Counted from the first letter of the stretch, positions 53,916-62,294 are shown. The stretch is 64,000 nt of DNA from Pseudonocardia benzenivorans CB1190 (GCF_000196675.2 NC_015312.1:1674001-1738000); one strand, 5' to 3'. The notes: generated by a model not told the origin, from the sequence alone. Numbers and translations are program-made.

Positions 53916-55196
53916 ATGGCTGTCATCGAAGAAGGCGGTGCCGTCGGACGGGCGCTGCGGTTCGTCCCGGAGGCCGAGCGCGTCGCGTTCACCCCGAGCG
54001 CGCCGCAGGCCCCGCCCGCGAACCGGACCGTCGTCGTGGTGGGCCTGGTGCTCGCCGTCGCGCTCGTCGGGGTCGTCGCCGAGGTGGCCGGGCCGATCAT
54101 GGCCGGCACGTCGGCGCTCGGCCTCGCGCTGGGCTTCACGTTGTTCCACTCCCGCTTCGGGTTCACCTCCGGCTGGCGCCAGCTGGCCGCGGTGGGACAG
54201 GGCGCGGCCGTGCGCGCGCACATGCTGATGCTCGCCGTGGCCTGTGTGCTGTTCTCGATCCTGCTCGCGGGCGGGTTCTCGCTGGCCGGGACGCCGAAGC
54301 CGGCACTGGCCGGGGTCGGCGTCCCGCTGCTGGTCGGTGCGTTCCTGTTCGGCGCTGGTATGCAGGTCGGCGGCTCGTGCGCGTCGGGGACGCTGTTCGC
54401 CGTCGGCAGCGGGCAGACGTCGGTCGTCCTGACCCTGTTCGGGTTCGTCGTCGGCTCGGTGCTCGCGGCGGCGACGTTCACGTTCTGGACGGTGACGATC
54501 CCTGCCGGGCCGTCGATCTCGCTGGCGCGGACGTTCGGCTATCCGGGCGCGCTCGCGTTGTCGCTGGCGGTGATGGCGGTGGTCGTCGCGGTGACCTACG
54601 TGGTGGCCTGGCGCCGCACACCGCCACCCGTCCAGCGGCCGGCGTCGGCGCGCGGCATCGCCCGCGTGCTGCGCGGATCGTGGCCGTTCTGGGTCGGCGC
54701 GGTCGCGCTGGCCGTCCTCAACGCCGGCGTGCTGTTCGTCTCCGGCGGCGCGTGGGGCGTGACGTCGGCGTTCGGTCTGTGGGGCGGCAAGGTCCTCTCG
54801 GGGCTGGGTGTCGACGTCGCGAGCTGGGCGTATTGGCAGGTGCCCGCGAACTCGAAGGCCCTGCACAACTCGGTCTTCGCCGACCGCATCTCGGTGCTCG
54901 ACTTCGGCGTCATGATCGGCGCGCTCGTCGCGTCCGCGCTCGGCGGCGCGTTCGTGCTGCACCGGCGCGTGCCGTGGAGGCCGGCGCTCGGCTCGGTACT
55001 GGGCGGCGTCGCGATGGGCTACGGCGCCCGGCTCGCGGGCGGCTGCAACATCGGTGCCTACTTCTCCGGAATCGCGTCGTTCAGCCTGCACGGCTGGATC
55101 TGGGGCGCGGCTGCGCTGCTCGGGACGTTCGCGGGGCTGCGGCTGCGCCCGTTGTTCGGCCTCACCAACCCCAAGCCCGGCGACTCGATCTGCTGA
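53916..55196 (+). CDS. YeeE/YedE-family sulfur (thiosulfate-type) transporter
   Basis: A 426-residue inner-membrane protein with about ten hydrophobic helices. Two YeeE/YedE signature segments carry the conserved cysteines: GMQVGGSCASGTLFAVGSG and YGARLAGGCNIGAYFSGIASFSLHGW. In TsuA these cysteines relay thiosulfate through the membrane. The N-terminal 35 residues are cytoplasmic and hydrophilic. ATG at 53916, 15 bp after the preceding stop, with GAGAGG upstream. No TusA-like gene (a common partner) is adjacent. It probably imports thiosulfate or another sulfur species as part of this operon. Confidence 0.9.
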   Translation: MAVIEEGGAVGRALRFVPEAERVAFTPSAPQAPPANRTVVVVGLVLAVALVGVVAEVAGPIMAGTSALGLALGFTLFHSRFGFTSGWRQLAAVGQGAAVRAHMLMLAVACVLFSILLAGGFSLAGTPKPALAGVGVPLLVGAFLFGAGMQVGGSCASGTLFAVGSGQTSVVLTLFGFVVGSVLAAATFTFWTVTIPAGPSISLARTFGYPGALALSLAVMAVVVAVTYVVAWRRTPPPVQRPASARGIARVLRGSWPFWVGAVALAVLNAGVLFVSGGAWGVTSAFGLWGGKVLSGLGVDVASWAYWQVPANSKALHNSVFADRISVLDFGVMIGALVASALGGAFVLHRRVPWRPALGSVLGGVAMGYGARLAGGCNIGAYFSGIASFSLHGWIWGAAALLGTFAGLRLRPLFGLTNPKPGDSIC

Positions 55197-55227
55197 CCGT
55201 CGGGGACACCCACAGGAAGGAACCATC

Positions 55228-55473
55228 ATGATCGTCCGCAGGATCGCGGCCGTGACGGTCGGTGCGGGGGCGCTGGCGTTCGCCGGTGCCGGTCTCGCCC
55301 AGGCCGAGGAGGCCGGTGCCGCCGGCGTCCCGGCGGCCGCCGAGCCGTCCGGGGGCGGAGCAGTGCCGGTGCAGGTGCTCCAGCCGTTGCCGCCGTTGCC
55401 CGTTCCCGACCCCACCCTCGGCCTGGGCGCCGTGCTGCCGCCGGTGTTCGACCTCCTCGGTGGGCTCGGCTGA
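55228..55473 (+). CDS. Small secreted Pro-rich protein
   Basis: An 81-residue precursor. Signal peptide MIVRRIAAVTVGAGALAFAGAGLAQA, then about 55 residues rich in Pro, Val and Leu (VQVLQPLPPLPVPDPTLGLGAVLPP). ATG at 55228 has AGGAAGGA upstream, 31 bp after the transporter stop. A strong hairpin at 55496-55535 ends the operon. No family recognised; its position mirrors the small secreted protein that opens the operon. Confidence 0.75.
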   Translation: MIVRRIAAVTVGAGALAFAGAGLAQAEEAGAAGVPAAAEPSGGGAVPVQVLQPLPPLPVPDPTLGLGAVLPPVFDLLGGLG

Positions 55474-55495
55474 TCCCGAGCCCACCGCAGACGGA

Positions 55496-55535
55496 CGCGG
55501 GTGCCGTCGCGCGCGACGGCGTGGCGGCACCCGCG
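55496..55535 (+). terminator. Hairpin terminator of the sulfur operon
   Basis: cgcgggtgccg and cggcacccgcg pair around an inner self-complementary segment (gtcgcgcgcgac). It starts 22 bp after the last stop of the operon. Confidence 0.75.
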
Positions 55536-55578
55536 CGTCGGCCGCCGGGCCGCCCGTCGGGTGCACCCGGCCGTACCG

Positions 55579-55968
55579 ATGAGTCCGGGGCGGTCGCGTC
55601 GTCACATCGCTGTGGCGACCGTCGTGTTCGATGCGGGCGGCCCCGACGACGCCGTGAGCGCCCGGGTCCGTGCACTCCTCGGTGCGGGCGCCGACGTGGA
55701 ATGCGACCTCGCGGCCCTCGCCGCGCCAGACGCCCGCGCGCTCGACGGCCTGCTGCGGCTGGTGCTCGCCGCCCGCGGCCACCGGGGCAGGCTGCGGTTC
55801 GTCGGCGTCCCGCAACGGCTGACCGACCTGCTGGTCGCCTGCGGTCTCGACGACGTCGTCGACGTGGAGCCGCGGCCACCGCCGGCGGCGGCCCGGCGGT
55901 GGCGACCCGGCTGCGTCAGCCGAAGAAGACGGCGGCCTCGGCGTAGAGCGCGGGATCGACGAGCTTGA
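55579..55968 (+). CDS. STAS-domain protein
   Basis: A 129-residue protein resembling anti-sigma-factor antagonists: IAVATVVFDAGGPDD, DVECDLAALAAPDARALDGLLRLVLAARGHRGRLRFVGVPQRLTDLLVACGLDDVVDVEP. The residue usually phosphorylated (Ser/Thr in DxS/T) is not obvious; the position reads Ala-Pro, so it may be a non-phosphorylatable STAS. The last 25 residues are Arg-rich and encoded opposite the 3' end of the phosphofructokinase gene (53-bp overlap). ATG at 55579. Its sigma-factor partner is unknown. Confidence 0.7.
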   Translation: MSPGRSRRHIAVATVVFDAGGPDDAVSARVRALLGAGADVECDLAALAAPDARALDGLLRLVLAARGHRGRLRFVGVPQRLTDLLVACGLDDVVDVEPRPPPAAARRWRPGCVSRRRRRPRRRARDRRA

Positions 55969-56941
55969 GCTGCGCGGTGGCCTCCTGCAGCGGCACGGTC
56001 ACGATGTCGGTGCCGCGCAGCGCCGTCATCTGGCCCCACTTCTCCGCCGCGACCGCGTCGATCGCGTGCAGGCCGAAGCGGGTGGCGAGCCAGCGGTCGC
56101 GCGACGTCGGGGTGCCGCCGCGCTGGACGTGGCCCAGCACCGTCGTGCGGGCCTCCTTGCCGGTGCGCGACTCGATCTCGCGGCCCAGCCAGTCGCCGAT
56201 GCCGCCGAGCCGGACGTGACCGAACGCGTCCTTCTCGCCGCTGAGCAGCACCTCGTCGCCGTCCTTGGGCATCGCGCCCTCGGACACGACGATGATCGGC
56301 GCGTACTCGAGCCGGAAGCGGCTCTCGACCCAGTCGCACACCTGGTCGATGTCGAAGCGCACCTCGGGGATGAGGATCGCGTTGGCCCCGCCCGCCATCC
56401 CCGAGTGCAGCGCGATCCAGCCGGCGTGCCGGCCCATGACCTCGACGATCAGCGTCCGGTGGTGCGACTCGGCCGTCGTGTGCAGCCGGTCGATGGCCTC
56501 GGTCGCGATCGTCACGGCCGTGTCGAAGCCGAACGTGTAGTCGGTGCCGGCCAGGTCGTTGTCGATCGTCTTCGGCACCCCGACGACGTTGACGCCCATC
56601 TCGTGCAGCTTCGTCGCGACGCCGAGGGTGTCCTCGCCACCGATCGCGATGAGCGCGTCGACGCCCAGGTTCTGCAGGTTGTGCTTGATCCGGGCGACGC
56701 CGTCCTCCAGCGCGAACGGGTTGGTCCGCGACGAGCCGAGGATCGTGCCGCCGCGCGGGAGCAGCCCGCGCACCGCGGGGATGTCGAGCGGCTTGGTCAG
56801 TGCCTCCAGAGGGCCGCGCCAGCCGTCGCGGAAGCCGAGGAAGCTGTAGCCGTACTCGGGCACGCCGCGCCGGACGATGGCCCGGATGACCGCGTTGAGA
56901 CCCGGGCAGTCGCCGCCGCCGGTCAGGACGCCCACGCGCAT
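55916..56941 (-). CDS. pfkA: 6-phosphofructokinase, predicted pyrophosphate-dependent
   Basis: A 341-residue phosphofructokinase. GVLTGGGDCPGLNAVIRAIV binds phosphate, KTIDNDLAGTDYTFGFDTA holds the catalytic Asp (TIDND), and EVMGRHAGWIALHSG and HVQRGGTPTSRDRWLATRFG bind the sugar phosphate. D104 in GGEDT and K124 in GVPKTIDND are the residues that mark PPi-dependent enzymes (ATP enzymes have Gly at both). The Amycolatopsis methanolica enzyme is a known PPi-PFK of this group. ATG at 56941. Stand-alone gene; convergent with the STAS gene. Confidence 0.9.
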   Translation of the reverse strand: MRVGVLTGGGDCPGLNAVIRAIVRRGVPEYGYSFLGFRDGWRGPLEALTKPLDIPAVRGLLPRGGTILGSSRTNPFALEDGVARIKHNLQNLGVDALIAIGGEDTLGVATKLHEMGVNVVGVPKTIDNDLAGTDYTFGFDTAVTIATEAIDRLHTTAESHHRTLIVEVMGRHAGWIALHSGMAGGANAILIPEVRFDIDQVCDWVESRFRLEYAPIIVVSEGAMPKDGDEVLLSGEKDAFGHVRLGGIGDWLGREIESRTGKEARTTVLGHVQRGGTPTSRDRWLATRFGLHAIDAVAAEKWGQMTALRGTDIVTVPLQEATAQLKLVDPALYAEAAVFFG

Positions 56942-57092
56942 TCTGGTCGCTTCCTCTCCATCGATGCAGAAGGTTCGCGAGCAGAACGCTATCCGGTCGG
57001 GTCACCGGCCGCGCGGCCCCGGGTGGCGGGCACGCCTGGCCCCGCCCGGACGGGTGTCGCGGGCGGGCCCGGCGGGTCTCGGCCGGCGCCGG

Positions 57093-57803
57093 TCAGACCT
57101 CGCCGATCACCGTGTCGACGAGCCCGTAGTCGCGCGCCTCCTCCGCGGTGAACCAGTGGTCGCGGTCGGCGTCGGCGATGATCGTCTCGACGTCGCGGCC
57201 GCTGTGCCGCGCGGTCAGCCGCGCGATCTCGCGCTTCATCCCCGCGGAGGCGCCCGCCCGGATCGCGATGTCGGTGTGGGTGCCGCCGAGCGAGGCCGAC
57301 GGCTGGTGCATCAGGATTCTGGTGTGCGCCAAGGCGTGCCGCTTCCCGGGCGCGCCCGCGGTGAGCAGGAACTGGCCCATCGACGCGGCGAAGCCCACGG
57401 CGTAGGTCGCGACGTCGGGCGCGATGACCTGCATCGTGTCGTAGATGGCCATCCCCGCGGTCACCGATCCGCCGGGCGAGTTGATGTAGAAGGTGATGTC
57501 GGCCGCCGGATCCGCGGCGGCGAGCAGCAGCAGCTGCCCGGTGATCCGGTTGGCGATCTCGTCGTCGACCTCCTTGCCCAGGAAGACGATCCGCTCTTCG
57601 AGCAGCCGGTCGAAGACGGGGTCGCCGCCCATCCCGACGCCGACGTGCTGCAGCACCGCGCCCGCGGTCGGCGGGGCCAGGGGCTGCGTCGGGCGGGTGG
57701 GCGGAACCGGTCTCGGCGGCACGGGCAGCGGGAGCGGTGCCGGGCGCGGCGGCTCCGTGGCGGTCTCGGTCTCGGTCCCGGTCGGGGTGTCGGTACGCGG
57801 CAC
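57093..57803 (-). CDS. clpP: ClpP-like serine protease with Pro-rich N-terminal extension
   Basis: A 236-residue Clp protease proteolytic subunit with catalytic Ser141 (GFAASMGQ), His166 (ILMHQPSA) and an Asp in DADRDHWF. Substrate-binding INSPGGSVTAG is intact. About the first 60 residues are Pro/Thr-rich and not part of the ClpP fold; the mature enzyme probably starts near VFDRLLEERIVFLG. GTG at 57803 with GGGG upstream; the frame continues through a dispersed repeat to an ATG at 57857, which is unlikely to be used. No clpX, tig or second clpP adjoins it, so this is an extra paralogue. Confidence 0.9.
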   Translation of the reverse strand: MPRTDTPTGTETETATEPPRPAPLPLPVPPRPVPPTRPTQPLAPPTAGAVLQHVGVGMGGDPVFDRLLEERIVFLGKEVDDEIANRITGQLLLLAAADPAADITFYINSPGGSVTAGMAIYDTMQVIAPDVATYAVGFAASMGQFLLTAGAPGKRHALAHTRILMHQPSASLGGTHTDIAIRAGASAGMKREIARLTARHSGRDVETIIADADRDHWFTAEEARDYGLVDTVIGEV

Positions 57804-57817
57804 GGTGCTGTCCCCTC

Positions 57818-57857
57818 GTGAGTGGCGATGGTCGCGTGAGCGACTATCGGCGCTCAC
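57818..57857. repeat. Dispersed palindromic repeat, copy 3
   Basis: gtgagtggcgatggtcgc-gtga-gcgactatcggcgctcac, near-identical to the elements at 5943 and 12600. Here it lies in the divergent region upstream of clpP and of the gene at 57962, so it is not a terminator. Confidence 0.8.
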
Positions 57858-57961
57858 GGGGGCTCTTCGGGGGTGTGTTCGCCCTGGGCCGCACGGCGTT
57901 CGCTCGTGGCGGACGGCGGGCGCCGAGGTTTCCGGCGCCGCCCTCCCGGGTACCGGGGCGC

Positions 57962-58390
57962 GTGGCCGAACCCCTGGACGACGCGCATGCCCGCCCCGAC
58001 GGCGCCTCCGACGAGCTGGTCGCGGCCGTCGGGAAGCTGTCCGAGGCCTTCGAGCGCATCGAACGCGCCCGCGGCGCGCTCTACGAGGCGCACCAGCTCA
58101 TCGGCGGTGCCGACGGGATGCTCGACGACGTCATCGAGGGCCTGCGCACGACCGGGCACGCCGACTGGGCCGAGCGGATCGAGACCGAGCTCGTGGGCCG
58201 CAACGTCCTGCCCGGCCGGTGGACGTTCCAGGTCGTCGAGGAGTTCGACGACGGGTACTTCCGCACCTGGCAGGACATCGAGCGCGGGGTGCGGGACGCG
58301 ACCATGAAGGGTCGCCGGCACGTGTTCGAGGCGGAGATGAAGCGCCGCCGGATCACCCCCGGCGGACCCGCCCAGGACCCGACGCCCTGA
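57962..58390 (+). CDS. Small helical hypothetical protein
   Basis: A 142-residue acidic/helical protein: VAEPLDDAHARPDGASDELVAAVGKLSEAFERIERARGALYEAHQLIGGADGMLDDVIEGLRTTGHADWAERIETELVGRNVLPGRWTFQVVEEFDDGYFRTW.... It is conserved-looking (good codon pattern, balanced composition) but unrecognised. GTG at 57962 gives the cleanest N-terminus; a GTG at 57875 would add 29 Arg-rich residues. No signal peptide. Convergent with the secreted protein at 58407. Confidence 0.65.
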   Translation: MAEPLDDAHARPDGASDELVAAVGKLSEAFERIERARGALYEAHQLIGGADGMLDDVIEGLRTTGHADWAERIETELVGRNVLPGRWTFQVVEEFDDGYFRTWQDIERGVRDATMKGRRHVFEAEMKRRRITPGGPAQDPTP

Positions 58391-58406
58391 GTGGCGGCCC
58401 CGACGG

Positions 58407-59282
58407 TCAGCCGCACACCGCCGGATCGGGTGCCCCCGCGCCCGGCGAGCGCTCGAACGAGATGTGCACGTGGTCGAAGTGGTTCTCGGTCGTGCTCCCG
58501 CGGTTGGCCATGCGCACCCACCCGGAGCCGTAGTTGATGCGCTGCTCCCAGATCACGTAGCTGATCCCGAGCGCCTCGCGGTTGCGCAGCGCGCACTCGG
58601 CGATCCGGTCGCCCCTGGAACCGGTCACCATCAGGTCGAGCGCGAGGCCGAGCGGATGGTCGGAGACGCGCCCGCGACCCGCCACACCGATGAGGTCGGG
58701 CTGGTCGTACAGGCAGGACAGGAACCGCGCGGCCGCCGACACCCACGGCCGGACCCGGCCCAGGTCCGACAGGTCCACCGCGCACTCGACGCGCGCCCGG
58801 GCCTCTGCCGCCTTCCGTGCGACGTCGGCCAGCCCGGCCGCCTTGATCAGGGACTCGGCGTCGGCGGACCCGGGGCCGGGCTCGCCGGGGACCGTCGCGG
58901 CGACCGGGGTGAACGAGCGTGACCGCGCCGCGGCCGCGACGGGGCCGGCCGGGGTCGCGTCGCCCGCGGCCAGACGCAGCGCCGTGCCCGTGTCGGCGAC
59001 CTCCGGTGGGCCGGTCCCGGTCAGCGCCGTGAGGGGAACCGTGACGGCCAGGGTGCCGCCGGCGAGGGCCGCCGCGGTGATCGCCTGCCGCCGGGGCGCC
59101 GCGGGGGGCGGGGTCGGCCGCGCGCGGCCCGGCGACGAGGTCCGGGTGGGCGCCGAGGCCACGGACGTGCGGGCGCGCGCGGGAGCCGTCGCCGTGCGGC
59201 GGACCGCGACCGGGGTCCCGGCCGGGGCCGGGTCGAGGTCACGTCGCGCGCGCCGGCCTGCGGGGGAGCGGTGCCGGGACAC
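58407..59282 (-). CDS. Secreted ARB_07466-like C-terminal-domain protein
   Basis: A 291-residue exported protein. A basic N-terminus is followed by a hydrophobic segment (AITAAALAGGTLAVTVPLTAL), then a low-complexity linker. The C-terminal domain contains VSDHPLGLALDLMVTGSRGDRIAECALRNREALGISYVIWEQRINYGSGW and ENHFDHVHISF. The His/Asp pattern (SDHPLGLALD, DHVHI) resembles D,D-peptidase-like (M15-type) zinc sites, and the family is annotated after ARB_07466 from memory. Cys residues probably pair extracellularly. Paralogue of the next gene; likely acts on cell wall. Confidence 0.75.
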   Translation of the reverse strand: MSRHRSPAGRRARRDLDPAPAGTPVAVRRTATAPARARTSVASAPTRTSSPGRARPTPPPAAPRRQAITAAALAGGTLAVTVPLTALTGTGPPEVADTGTALRLAAGDATPAGPVAAAARSRSFTPVAATVPGEPGPGSADAESLIKAAGLADVARKAAEARARVECAVDLSDLGRVRPWVSAAARFLSCLYDQPDLIGVAGRGRVSDHPLGLALDLMVTGSRGDRIAECALRNREALGISYVIWEQRINYGSGWVRMANRGSTTENHFDHVHISFERSPGAGAPDPAVCG

Positions 59283-59442
59283 GGACCTGCCTTCCGACCA
59301 CGCGCCGGCCGGACGCCCGGCCTGGGGAGCCGGGTGGACCGGTGTCCTCGTCCGTCGGGGAGCCGACCGCCGTGATCCGGCCGAAATGTAGCGGATCGGT
59401 CACAGCAGGTCACAACCGGCACCCCGACGGGCGTGGCCTCGG

Positions 59443-60756
59443 TCAGCAGGCGACGGGCGTCCCGCCGGGCGCCGACTTCGCAAAGGAGACGTGGACGTGG
59501 TCCATGTGGTTGGCCGTCGCGCTGCCGCGGTCCTCCATGCCCTTCCAGCCGCTGCCGTAGTTGATCCGCTGCTGCCAGATGACGTAGGTGATGCCCAGCG
59601 CGTCCTTGTTGCGCAGCGCGCACGCGGCGAGCCGGTCGCCGACCGACTTCGACACCATGAAGTCGACGGCGAGCCCGCCGGGGTGGTCGGAGGCGTTGCC
59701 GCGGCCGCCGACACCCAGCATCGTCGGCTTGCCGAACAGGCAGCCGAGGAACTCCGCGGCGTTCGCGACCCACGGCTTGACCCCGCCGAGGCCCGACGTG
59801 CTCAGCCCGCAGCCCGCGCGGGCGGCGGCGGCCTGCGTCTCGGCGGCCTTGCGGTCGGCCGCGGCCTTCGCCTCGGCGGCGGCCTCGGCGTCGGCGGCGG
59901 CCTTCGCCTTCGCGGCGGCCTCGGCGGCCTTGCGCTCGGCGTCGGCGCGCTGGGTGGCGGCGACGGCGTCGGCGTGCTGCTGCGCCTGCTGCACCGCGGT
60001 GACGACGGCGGTCGTGTCGAACGCGGGCGGCGGTTCCTGCGCGGTGGTGCCGGTCGTCGTGCCGGTCGTCGTCGTGCCGGTCGTCGTGGTCCCGGCGGGT
60101 GTGGTGCCGGGGGCGCCGTCGTCGAGCTGCAGTGCGGCCGCGCTGTCCTCGGGGGACTGCGGGAGCGTCGCGACGGCGCCCGCGAGGGTGAGCGCGCTGC
60201 CGGCGGCCACCACGACGGCGGCCACCTTTCGCACCCGCGGCGGGATGCGCCGCAGGCCTGTGGGGCGCAGCCCGTCGGCGCCGAGGCCTGCGACGCCCGG
60301 CCCGGAGTCGCGGTCGGCCCAGGCCGTGTCGTCCGCGGGGTCGCCGTCGTCGTCCCGATCGGGGCGGTCGTCGAACGCGGTGAACAACGACGTCGGTGCG
60401 TCGTCGTCCCGGTCCTGCGCATCGATGGCGTCGGGGGTCTCGCGCGCGGTCGAGATGCCGAACGGCGGCGTGTGCACACCGGGGGTCCAGAATTCGGGCG
60501 CCCAGATGTCGACCGCGGTGTCGGCGGCGACATCGTCGGAATCGCGCGGCGCCGGGATCAGGGCGGCGCCGGACCGGGTCACCGGTCGGTCGGCCACCGC
60601 GACCGGGCCGCCGGACGCGGTGACGCGGGCGAGCGTCTCGGGGGTGAGGGCATGACGAGGGCGGGTCGCACCGCCGGAGCGTTGTCGGGCGGCCGCCAGC
60701 GCGGCCTCCAGCTCCGGTCGTGCGGGCCGGCCCTCGGGGGAGCGATGCCGTGCCAC
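59443..60756 (-). CDS. Secreted/membrane-anchored ARB_07466-like protein with coiled-coil region
   Basis: A 437-residue protein. The N-terminal ~170 residues are cytoplasmic, acidic and Asp-rich. A single membrane helix follows (VAAVVVAAGSALTLAGAVATL), then a Thr/Gly-rich stalk (TTTTGTTTTGTTTGTT) and an Ala/Glu/Lys coiled coil (about 285-325). The C-terminal domain is homologous to that of the gene at 58407 (SDHPGGLAVDFMVSKSVGDRLAACALRNKDALGITYVIWQQRINYGSGW, NHMDHVHVSFA). Probable cell-wall-associated peptidase or binding protein. The tandem arrangement indicates duplication. Confidence 0.75.
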   Translation of the reverse strand: MARHRSPEGRPARPELEAALAAARQRSGGATRPRHALTPETLARVTASGGPVAVADRPVTRSGAALIPAPRDSDDVAADTAVDIWAPEFWTPGVHTPPFGISTARETPDAIDAQDRDDDAPTSLFTAFDDRPDRDDDGDPADDTAWADRDSGPGVAGLGADGLRPTGLRRIPPRVRKVAAVVVAAGSALTLAGAVATLPQSPEDSAAALQLDDGAPGTTPAGTTTTGTTTTGTTTGTTAQEPPPAFDTTAVVTAVQQAQQHADAVAATQRADAERKAAEAAAKAKAAADAEAAAEAKAAADRKAAETQAAAARAGCGLSTSGLGGVKPWVANAAEFLGCLFGKPTMLGVGGRGNASDHPGGLAVDFMVSKSVGDRLAACALRNKDALGITYVIWQQRINYGSGWKGMEDRGSATANHMDHVHVSFAKSAPGGTPVAC

Positions 60757-61111
60757 GACGAACCTTCCTGATCACGTCGACGGCGGGCGTCCGGCTCGGG
60801 GGTGCCGGCGGAGTGGGGAGTCTCCGTGCCCTGCGTGACCGTTTCGTGATCCGGGCCGACGTTAGGTCGGGTTCGGCGCGACCGCGTCCGGCGACCGGAC
60901 GCAAAAGCCGAGTCGCCGCAGACGCGCGACGAGCGGCTGCGTTGCCGTGAGACGGATCACTTTCCACGTGACGGCGAGTCGCGGCGGTCACATCGGGGCT
61001 CGCTCGTCGCGACGTCCCGGTGCCGCTGTCGGCCGACGGTCGGGCGGCCGGGACCGACGGCGCGCGCGTAGGGTCGCGGCCGCCCGTACGGCCGACCGGT
61101 GGAGGAGTGCA
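60757..61111. other. Divergent intergenic region
   Basis: About 355 bp between the secreted protein gene (start 60756, minus) and the pentapeptide-repeat gene (start 61112). It is somewhat less GC-rich around 60845-60960 (e.g. cgtttcgtgatccgg) and must hold both promoters, but I cannot define -10/-35 boxes. No gene seen. Confidence 0.5.
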
Positions 61112-62173
61112 GTGCCCGACAGCGCCCCGGTTCCCGACGCCGCGGTTCCCGCCGCCGCGGGGGCCCGTGCCTCGGCTCCCGGTGTCTCGGTTCCCGGCGC
61201 ATCGGGCCCTGGCGCATCGGGCCCTGGCGCATCGGGCACTGGGGCCCCGGTTCCCGGTGTCTCGGTTCCCGGTGTCTCGGTTCCCGGGCCGACCGTGCCC
61301 GGCGGGCGAGAGGCGCCCGGCGACCCGCGGGGGGCGCTGCGCGCCGACTGCGCCGCGTGTGCCGGGCTGTGCTGCGTCGCACCGGCGTTCGCGCGGTCGT
61401 CGGACTTCCCCGTCGACAAACCGGCCGGGACGGCCTGCACCAACCTGCGCGACGACTTCCGGTGCGGGATCCACGACCGCCTGCGCGACACCGGCTACGT
61501 CGGCTGCACGGTGTTCGACTGCTTCGGCGCGGGCCAGCAGGTCGTGCAGGTGACCTTCGGCGGGCGCGACTGGCGCACCGAACCGGAGCTCGCCCGGCCG
61601 ATGTTCGCCGCCTTCGACGCGATGCGGCTCCTGCACGAGCTGCGGTGGTACCTCGCCGAGACGCTGGCGACGCCCGCCGCGGCCGACCTGCACGGGCGTG
61701 CCCGCGAGCTCCTCGCCGACACCGAGCGGATCGCAGGCCTGCCCGCCGACGCGCTCGCGGCCGTCGACGTGGCGGCCCGGCGCGTGCAGGTGAACGAGGT
61801 GCTGGTGCAGGTCGGGGAACGGGTCCGGGCCGCGTCGCCGGGGCCGCGGCCGGACCGGCGCGGCTCCGACCTCGTCGGGGCCCGGCTGCGCGGGGCCGAC
61901 CTGCGCGGGGCGAACCTGCGCGGCGCCCTGCTGCTCGGGGCCGACCTGCGGGGTGCCGACCTGCGCGGCGCCGAGATGATCGGCGCGGACCTGCGCGGAG
62001 CCGACGTCTCCGGCGCGGATCTCGCGCAGGCGCTGTTCCTCACGCGGTTCCAGGTGCACGCAGCGGTCGGCGACGCCGCGACGCGCCTGCCCGCGGTGCT
62101 CGACCGCCCGGCGCACTGGACGGCTCCCCGCGGTCGCGACGGCGGCCGCCGGGCCGCGCGCCACCGGCGCTGA
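61112..62173 (+). CDS. Pentapeptide-repeat protein with Cys cluster and Pro/Ser/Gly-rich N-terminus
   Basis: A 353-residue protein. Residues about 1-75 are low complexity ([33 protein letters not shown]) encoded by 15-bp tandem repeats. A Cys-rich module follows: [48 protein letters not shown], with at least eight Cys, resembling YkgJ-type metal/Fe-S binding. A helical middle precedes a C-terminal right-handed beta-helix of about 12 pentapeptide units ([34 protein letters not shown]). GTG at 61112 with GGAGGAG upstream. DNA-mimic gyrase protection is possible but not shown; the Cys module is the distinguishing part. Confidence 0.82.
   Translation: MPDSAPVPDAAVPAAAGARASAPGVSVPGASGPGASGPGASGTGAPVPGVSVPGVSVPGPTVPGGREAPGDPRGALRADCAACAGLCCVAPAFARSSDFPVDKPAGTACTNLRDDFRCGIHDRLRDTGYVGCTVFDCFGAGQQVVQVTFGGRDWRTEPELARPMFAAFDAMRLLHELRWYLAETLATPAAADLHGRARELLADTERIAGLPADALAAVDVAARRVQVNEVLVQVGERVRAASPGPRPDRRGSDLVGARLRGADLRGANLRGALLLGADLRGADLRGAEMIGADLRGADVSGADLAQALFLTRFQVHAAVGDAATRLPAVLDRPAHWTAPRGRDGGRRAARHRR
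61196..61290 (+). repeat. Two sets of 15-bp coding tandem repeats
   Basis: Units around gcatcgggccctggc (about three copies) and ccggtgtctcggttc (about three copies) encode the GASGP and VSVPG repeats of the pentapeptide-repeat protein. Copy number is likely to vary among strains. Confidence 0.8.
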
Positions 62174-62188
62174 GTGCGGGGCCGCGCG

Positions 62189-62255
62189 TCGTGGGCGGTG
62201 GGCGCGGGGCCCGCGGGGGTCGTGGGGGTCGTGGGCGGTGGACGCGGGGCCCGCG
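62189..62255. repeat. 40-bp-period direct repeat between convergent genes
   Basis: A 27-bp unit containing tcgtgggcggtgg and cgcggggcccgcg occurs at 62189-62215 and 62229-62255 with one substitution. The ggggcccc-type core is self-complementary and may aid termination between stops at 62173 and 62295. Confidence 0.7.
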
Positions 62256-62294
62256 CGTCGTCGGTGCTGCGTGGGGGTCGCCCGGCTCGCGCGG

